Shown: positions 5,592-9,317 of the stretch, piece after piece
Layout: each line of letters begins with the position of its first letter
How positions within the stretch are numbered: position 1 is the stretch's first letter
Origin: Acholeplasmataceae bacterium
GTDB lineage: Bacteria; Bacillota_I; Bacilli_A; Acholeplasmatales; Acholeplasmataceae
Length of the DNA: 9,317 nt
Reading direction: 5' to 3'
Assembly (NCBI GenBank): GCA_023230825.1
Contig: JALNWO010000061.1
Coordinates: 1 to 9,317, forward strand
Notes under the pieces: generated by a model
What the model was told of the DNA's origin: nothing
Database searches by the model: none
The model's input: the letters and a program-made list of their open reading frames with translations, nothing else
Made by a program: the position numbers and the translations under genes

Positions 5592-6377
5592 ATGGATTTA
5601 TTTAATAGTGACTTTTTCACCTATTTGTTATTGGTATTTTCAGGTGCAGCTTTGTTTTACTACATCACTCGTTCACTTAAAAAAACACTCATCACATTTA
5701 TCATTTTATATATCTTTATGTTCGCTATTTCCCTTGGCCCCCTTTTGTTTGACTTAGAAGGAAAAACAACCGTTATCCAAGGTCTGATAGCTTTATCTTT
5801 TGTGTTCATTGTTTTGCTCGTAAGCCAACTGCTTTTAACGACTGTTTTTAAAACCCAACAAATCTTTAAATGTCCAACAAAAAACAAGATAATTGAAACA
5901 AAAAGATTGTTGTTAAAACAAGGTCAATTTGCTTTGTATAGTTTATTAGCACTCATCTTTTTAGGACTTGGTTTTTTCTTTTCAATCGTTCAATTCGATA
6001 TATGGCAACTGATTTTGGCGATAACGAATTATCTCATGTTTTTATGGGGAAGTATTCAAATCTATATGCTTTGGCAAATACATAGTGAAAAAATCATTTA
6101 TTGTGTCGATGAAAAATGTTTTGAAATAGAAGTGGCTCATTCTATGGTTCACACGTTTATAGAAAAAACTAAAATAAATGCAATGGTGACAGTCATTGAT
6201 AAAACTATGAAACAAAAAGAAGTCCATTATTTTATGGACTTACCTCAAGAAACAAAAGGAAAAGAAATATCTTTGAAATACGAATCGTTACTAGATGAAA
6301 TTCTATTATCTAATACAATTTATTTTCTTGTGTATATTTTTGATGAAAAAGCAGAAGTCATTAAAATCAACAATTAA
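5592..6377 (+). CDS. Hypothetical five-helix membrane protein
   Basis: I do not recognise this 261-residue protein. Five hydrophobic segments are seen at about residues 8-26, 31-53, 62-84, 112-133 and 137-160. A polar, mixed-charge C-terminal domain of about 100 residues (161-261) follows, with alternating strand-like stretches (EKIIYCVDEKCFEIEV, NAMVTVIDKTM, NTIYFLVYIFDE). Most of the loop between helices 3 and 4 is basic (K87, K93, K97, K99, K104, R105, K109), so that loop is probably cytoplasmic, and the C-terminal domain outside by simple alternation; this topology is a guess. GGAGG (5581-5585) sits 6 bases before the ATG at 5592; another ATG at 5588 is too close. The gene is on its own strand unit and its stop abuts the stop of the convergent Crp/Fnr gene. 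No enzyme motif is visible. Function unknown. Confidence 0.65.
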   Translation: MDLFNSDFFTYLLLVFSGAALFYYITRSLKKTLITFIILYIFMFAISLGPLLFDLEGKTTVIQGLIALSFVFIVLLVSQLLLTTVFKTQQIFKCPTKNKIIETKRLLLKQGQFALYSLLALIFLGLGFFFSIVQFDIWQLILAITNYLMFLWGSIQIYMLWQIHSEKIIYCVDEKCFEIEVAHSMVHTFIEKTKINAMVTVIDKTMKQKEVHYFMDLPQETKGKEISLKYESLLDEILLSNTIYFLVYIFDEKAEVIKINN

Positions 6378-7091
6378 TCAAATGACGTTTTCATAATACA
6401 CTTTACAAGCATTTAAGTCGATGTCCAATCCAATTAAACGAACCTTGTTTTTACTCATTTGCTGAATAATACCATCTTGTTCTAACTTGGTCCATTCACG
6501 ACTTAAAGATTCAGGTGTTGTTCCTAAATAAGAAGCCAAGTCTTTTTTAGAAGTATTTAAATGGACAAAGGCTTCTTTATTATTTGTTAAGTAAGCACTG
6601 CGTGCTAAATAATGTAGTAATCGGTCTTTTACTGTCTCCATGGATATCCATGCGGTTTGTTGCTCAGAACGGCTTAGGCGTTGTGCCAGTGCTTCTAACA
6701 TTTTCGTTGAAACTTCTGGATATTCATGCATCAGTTTTCGAAAATTGTCATGTGTGATGGTGCACATATAAACGTCTTCGGTTGCCTCCGCAAAGGCTTC
6801 ATAAAACCCCTCTTTAAAAAGAGCAAGCTCACCTGTGAATTCGCCAGGAATAATAATTCTTAAAAGTTGTTCCTTACCGTTTTCTGCTAAACGGTAAATA
6901 CGAACTTTTCCTCGGCTCATAATAAATAAGGCATTTGCCGATTCACCAGGTCGATAAATTACTTTACCCGCAGGGAAAAACTTATGTTCAACAAATTGAT
7001 GAACATATTTTTTTTGTTCCGCATTCAAAACTCTGAAAATGGGGACGTTATCGATACAATCGATAATTAGTTCATGTTTTAATTGACTCAT
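6378..7091 (-). CDS. Crp/Fnr-family transcriptional regulator with FNR-type DNA recognition
   Basis: A 237-residue regulator of the CRP/FNR superfamily. Residues about 19-120 form the cyclic-nucleotide-binding-like beta-roll (PAGKVIYRPGESANALFIMSRGKV at 40-63; GEFTGELALF at 83-92). The dimerisation helix (about 125-150) follows, then the C-terminal helix-turn-helix with KKDLASYLGTTPESLSREW (182-200). E194, S197 and R198 occupy the E..SR positions by which E. coli FNR reads TTGAT. The residues that hold cAMP in CRP are not convincingly present. There are only three cysteines, C12, C110 and C229, so a classical 4Fe-4S FNR is unlikely; the C12/C110 pair resembles the disulfide pair of Lactobacillus FLP. 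GGTGG (7097-7101 on +) lies 5 bases before the ATG. It is divergent from the acyl-CoA dehydrogenase operon, its likely target. I rate the family call as secure and the redox role as inferred. Confidence 0.88.
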   Translation of the reverse strand: MSQLKHELIIDCIDNVPIFRVLNAEQKKYVHQFVEHKFFPAGKVIYRPGESANALFIMSRGKVRIYRLAENGKEQLLRIIIPGEFTGELALFKEGFYEAFAEATEDVYMCTITHDNFRKLMHEYPEVSTKMLEALAQRLSRSEQQTAWISMETVKDRLLHYLARSAYLTNNKEAFVHLNTSKKDLASYLGTTPESLSREWTKLEQDGIIQQMSKNKVRLIGLDIDLNACKVYYENVI

Positions 7092-7128
7092 TTATACCAC
7101 CAACATTAAACACTTAGTAACCACCTTT

Positions 7129-7157
7129 ATTATATCAAGCGAATTGATTTATATCAA
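7129..7157 (-). promoter_or_regulatory. Promoter of the Crp/Fnr regulator gene
   Basis: On the - strand, TTGATA (7157-7152) and TATAAT (7134-7129) are separated by 17 bp, 11 of 12 consensus bases. The predicted start is near 7122. The -35 hexamer lies inside the FNR-type box, so a bound regulator would occlude it, which points to autorepression. Confidence 0.75.
7144..7157. promoter_or_regulatory. FNR-type binding site (TTGAT-N4-ATCAA)
   Basis: TTGATTTATATCAA is a perfect match to the FNR consensus half-sites. The symmetry extends to AATTGATTTATATCAATT (7142-7159). It lies between the divergent regulator and acyl-CoA dehydrogenase genes. The centre (7150.5) is about 41.5 bp upstream of the start predicted from the + strand -10 at 7180-7185, the class II activator position, and about 28.5 bp upstream of the regulator's own predicted start. 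Confidence 0.85.
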
Positions 7158-7179
7158 TTTATTAGAGTCGTAAATTCGA

Positions 7180-7185
7180 TATAAT
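7180..7185 (+). promoter_or_regulatory. -10 element of the acyl-CoA dehydrogenase/etf operon
   Basis: TATAAT is perfect, but the -35 position 17 bp upstream (7157-7162) reads ATTTAT and has no consensus. A good -10 with no -35 and an FNR box at -41.5 is the usual make-up of an activator-dependent promoter. The predicted start is near 7192. Confidence 0.7.
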
Positions 7186-7234
7186 AAAGATGATAAATAA
7201 AGTGGATTTGTGATGAGAAAGGATAATGAGATTT

Positions 7235-8362
7235 ATGAGTGTTAAACTAAAAGAAGTCAATCAAATGTTGCATCAAATGGTTGTTGATTTTGCTGAAAAA
7301 GAAATTAAACCATTAGATATGATAATCGACAAAGAACAAGGTTATCCAAAAGATCTTTGGGATAAAATTGTACAGACCGGTTTCTTAGGGTTGACCGTTC
7401 CTTACCTCTACGATGGAGCTCAATTTGATGCAGTGGCAGAGGCTCAAACAATTTTTGATGTTGCTAGTAGAAATGCCAGTGTTGCATTTACCTTAGAAGG
7501 GCACTATAAAGCAGCTAATCAAATTATTAAATATGGAAATGAAACGTTAAAGAAAAAATATTTGCCACAAGCAAATCGTCGTGTTTTTGCCTTTTCTTCA
7601 ACGGAGCCTCAAGGGGGTTCTAATGTTTTAGGACTTTCTGGAACAGCTATAAAAGATGGTGATTGCTGGGTCTTAAATGGAAATAAATCAATGATCACAA
7701 ATGGTGGTTTAGCAGAGGTTTATTGTGTTTTATTAAAGACGGGGCCCGAAGAAATTTCATGTTTCGTTGTTGATAAAGAAATGATTGGCTTTAAATATGG
7801 AAAACAAGAAGAACTGTTTGGTATGCGTGGCACACCGGTTGGAGAAATCTTTTTAGAAAATGTGAAAGTCAGTGAAGATCATTTGCTAGGCACGCTTGGC
7901 CAAGGGATAGAAATTGGTCACAACGCTCATGCGGATGCAAGAATTAATATGGGAGCGATCGCGGCAGGGATTAGTGAACATGCCTTATCCATTGTCTTAG
8001 AATATGCAAAAACAAGAAAAGCACTTGATACACCGATTATAAATTTATATTCGATCCAACAAAAAATTACTGAAATTGCAATTGCTAAAGAAAATACCCA
8101 GTTATTATATGAAGAAGCTGCTAAACTAAAAGATAGCGGTAAACCGTATGACAGAGTAGCAACGATGGCAAAATCTTATGGCAGCCGAGCATCATTTGAT
8201 GCATGCGACCATGCTCTTCAAGTGTTGGGTGGCTATGGCTATAGCACTGAATATCCTGTTGAACACTTATTACGTGATGCGAGAGCATTACAAATTGCTG
8301 AAGGGTCATTAGAAAAAATGGTTATTGAAATCGCCCAAGCAGTTGTTAAAGAAAGAGAGTGA
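7235..8362 (+). CDS. Acyl-CoA dehydrogenase (butyryl-CoA dehydrogenase-like), Etf-linked
   Basis: A 375-residue FAD flavoenzyme of the short/medium-chain acyl-CoA dehydrogenase family, close to the usual 380 residues. Seen: the N-terminal helical domain (1-110), the beta domain with SSTEPQGGSN (FAD/substrate loop), GMRGTPVGEIFLENVKV, and the C-terminal helical domain with LQVLGGYGYSTEYPVEHLLRDAR. The catalytic base is E356 in QIAEGSLE, where butyryl-CoA dehydrogenases usually have YEGT. It interconverts acyl-CoA and 2-enoyl-CoA and passes electrons to the Etf encoded next. In anaerobes such complexes mostly run as enoyl-CoA reductases (crotonyl-CoA to butyryl-CoA, acrylyl-CoA and relatives); the chain length cannot be read here. 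AAAGGA (7218-7223) is 11 bases from ATG 7235 but only 2 from an in-frame ATG at 7226, so 7235 is preferred. Expression is probably controlled by the FNR-type site upstream. Confidence 0.9.
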   Translation: MSVKLKEVNQMLHQMVVDFAEKEIKPLDMIIDKEQGYPKDLWDKIVQTGFLGLTVPYLYDGAQFDAVAEAQTIFDVASRNASVAFTLEGHYKAANQIIKYGNETLKKKYLPQANRRVFAFSSTEPQGGSNVLGLSGTAIKDGDCWVLNGNKSMITNGGLAEVYCVLLKTGPEEISCFVVDKEMIGFKYGKQEELFGMRGTPVGEIFLENVKVSEDHLLGTLGQGIEIGHNAHADARINMGAIAAGISEHALSIVLEYAKTRKALDTPIINLYSIQQKITEIAIAKENTQLLYEEAAKLKDSGKPYDRVATMAKSYGSRASFDACDHALQVLGGYGYSTEYPVEHLLRDARALQIAEGSLEKMVIEIAQAVVKERE

Positions 8363-8366
8363 AATG

Positions 8367-9161
8367 ATGAGTTTACATATTGTTGTTTGTATTAAACAAG
8401 TGCCAGTTTCTAATAATTTAAAAATTGACCCTGTAACAAAAAACGTCATTCGCTCTGATGCTCAAGGAATGATGAACCCATTTGATAAAAACGCAATTGA
8501 AGCAGCTCTTGATTTAAAAGAAAGACATGACGGGGAAGTCACTTTATTATCAATGGGGCCAAAAAATTTTGAAATAACTCTAAGAGAAGGACTCGCGATG
8601 GGTGCTGATCGTGCCATTCTTTTAAGTTCACGCGCTTTTGGCGGTGCAGATACACTGGCAACGGGCTATGTATTAAGTGAGGCTATTAAAAAAATTGGGA
8701 ATGTTGACCTTATCTTTTTTGGCCGGCAGTCGATTGATGCTGATACCGGTCAAGTTGGTCCTATCGTTGCTGAATTTTTAGACATGCCACAAGCAACCTA
8801 TATTCATGAAATCAACCCTGTCCAAAACGGAAAAATTCTCGCCACTCGATTAATGGAAAACATGGAACAAGTTATTGAAGTTGAGATTCCAGCTGTTATT
8901 ACGGTAAGAAGTGAGTTGAATGAACCACGATATCCTACACTTAGAAATATCCAGAAAAGCTATCAAAAAGAAGTTGAAGTTTGGGATGAAAATCAATTAG
9001 CTGCAGATCCTAACCGGATCGGCATTAAAGGTTCTCCAACAATTGTTCGTAAAGTCTGGACACCAGAAAACCAAAAGAAAGTAGCTGAATCATTGGGGAA
9101 CCATCCAGATGCTGCTGTTCAAAAACTATTAGAAATTTTACGAGATAAAAATATTTTATAA
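8367..9161 (+). CDS. etfB: Electron transfer flavoprotein beta subunit
   Basis: A 264-residue EtfB, normal length. It starts HIVVCIKQVP (4-13), has MNPFDKNAIEAAL (36-48), MGP (63-65), GRQSIDADTGQVGP (119-132), and the family signature region VEIPAVITVRSELNEPRYPTL (172-192). With EtfA it forms the heterodimer that accepts electrons from the dehydrogenase. In clostridial electron-bifurcating Etfs, which couple NADH oxidation to ferredoxin and enoyl-CoA reduction, the GRQ-x-x-D-x-D-T-x-Q-V-G-P loop lines the extra FAD, and this protein has it, so bifurcation is plausible but not proven. The dehydrogenase stop is 1 base before ATG 8364; ATG 8367 is better spaced from GAAAGAGAG (8351-8359), and the upstream in-frame ATG at 8325 lies inside the dehydrogenase gene and is rejected. 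Translational coupling is likely. Confidence 0.93.
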   Translation: MSLHIVVCIKQVPVSNNLKIDPVTKNVIRSDAQGMMNPFDKNAIEAALDLKERHDGEVTLLSMGPKNFEITLREGLAMGADRAILLSSRAFGGADTLATGYVLSEAIKKIGNVDLIFFGRQSIDADTGQVGPIVAEFLDMPQATYIHEINPVQNGKILATRLMENMEQVIEVEIPAVITVRSELNEPRYPTLRNIQKSYQKEVEVWDENQLAADPNRIGIKGSPTIVRKVWTPENQKKVAESLGNHPDAAVQKLLEILRDKNIL

Positions 9162-9174
9162 AAGGGTGAAGAAA

Positions 9175-9317
9175 ATGATACAAAAAGAAATTTGGATTTA
9201 TGCAGAAATTCATGCTGGAACGATCCACCCCGTTACATATCAACTTATTACCAAGGCCAAACAAATTGCTGGTGATAAAAAAGTTGTCGTTCTTTTGTTT
9301 ACACCAAAAGGATACAC
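9175..9317 (+). CDS. etfA: Electron transfer flavoprotein alpha subunit, N-terminus (cut by window edge)
   Basis: The ATG at 9175 opens a frame to the window end, 47 complete codons. It begins with IWIYAEIHAGTIHPVTYQLI and continues AKQIAGDKKVVVLLF, the typical EtfA N-terminal strand-helix-strand (consensus: V.VYAE...G.L..V..EL...A..LA). AAAGGGTGAAG (9161-9171) supplies the ribosome binding site. The gene follows etfB by 13 bases, giving the order acyl-CoA dehydrogenase, etfB, etfA known from clostridial bcd and related clusters. EtfA holds the electron-shuttling FAD in its C-terminal domain, which is outside the window, so the bifurcating or plain nature cannot be settled here. No early ferredoxin-like cysteine motif is present in the visible part. 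Confidence 0.9.
   Translation, partial: MIQKEIWIYAEIHAGTIHPVTYQLITKAKQIAGDKKVVVLLFTPKGY

Noticed and set aside
8325..8366. Longer EtfB from ATG 8325
   Set aside because: It lies inside the dehydrogenase gene, lacks a ribosome binding site, and adds residues before the conserved EtfB N-terminus.
1..9317. CRISPR array, tRNA, rRNA or insertion sequence
   Set aside because: I saw no regularly spaced repeats, no cloverleaf-like segment, no rRNA signature and no transposase.
1..9317. Mycoplasma-type genetic code (TGA as Trp)
   Set aside because: TGA ends the acyl-CoA dehydrogenase and Crp/Fnr genes at natural family lengths, with etfB starting right after the former.

Overview
The window is low-GC DNA with strong AGGAGG-type ribosome binding sites, near-consensus sigma-A promoters and TGA used as a stop (ends of the acyl-CoA dehydrogenase and Crp/Fnr genes). 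This fits a Firmicute or a code-11 relative of the Mollicutes (Acholeplasma/Izemoplasma-like) better than a Mycoplasma. The placement is inferred from composition and gene style only.

Layout from left to right. (1) Bases 1-245 hold no confident gene; they end in a consensus promoter and a putative operator. (2) 246-816 is a two-gene type II toxin-antitoxin cassette (Phd/YefM antitoxin, RelE/ParE toxin). After it come an imperfect direct repeat and a rho-independent terminator (918-943). (3) 1032-1706 is a HAD-family phosphatase. It is followed at once by a 30-codon stretch that reads like the ATP-binding N-terminus of a ROK sugar kinase broken by a stop codon, then by a small membrane-anchored protein of unknown function with its own terminator. 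(4) 2429-5501 is an autonomous export/stress operon: a MarR regulator, with a perfect promoter and a palindromic operator, overlaps a fused ABC ATPase-permease of MacB/FtsX type with a very large extracytoplasmic domain. A 12-bp hairpin closes it. (5) 5592-6377 is an unrecognised five-helix membrane protein that meets a convergent Crp/Fnr-family regulator with no space between them. (6) The regulator is divergent from an acyl-CoA dehydrogenase-etfB-etfA operon that runs off the right edge.

The most informative region is the 7092-7234 intergenic segment. It carries a perfect FNR-type box, TTGAT-N4-ATCAA. The box is centred about 41.5 bp upstream of the predicted start of the dehydrogenase operon, the class II activation position. 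It also covers the -35 hexamer of the regulator's own promoter, a repression position. The regulator's recognition helix carries the E..SR residues that read this site in FNR. One site therefore probably activates the acyl-CoA dehydrogenase/Etf electron-transfer genes and represses its own regulator. The Etf beta subunit resembles the clostridial electron-bifurcating type, which suggests an anaerobic enoyl-CoA reduction step under redox control.

I found no clearly new multi-gene defence or mobile system. The unusual points are the FNR-box geometry, the kinase relic, the repeat behind the toxin-antitoxin pair and the two unrecognised membrane proteins.
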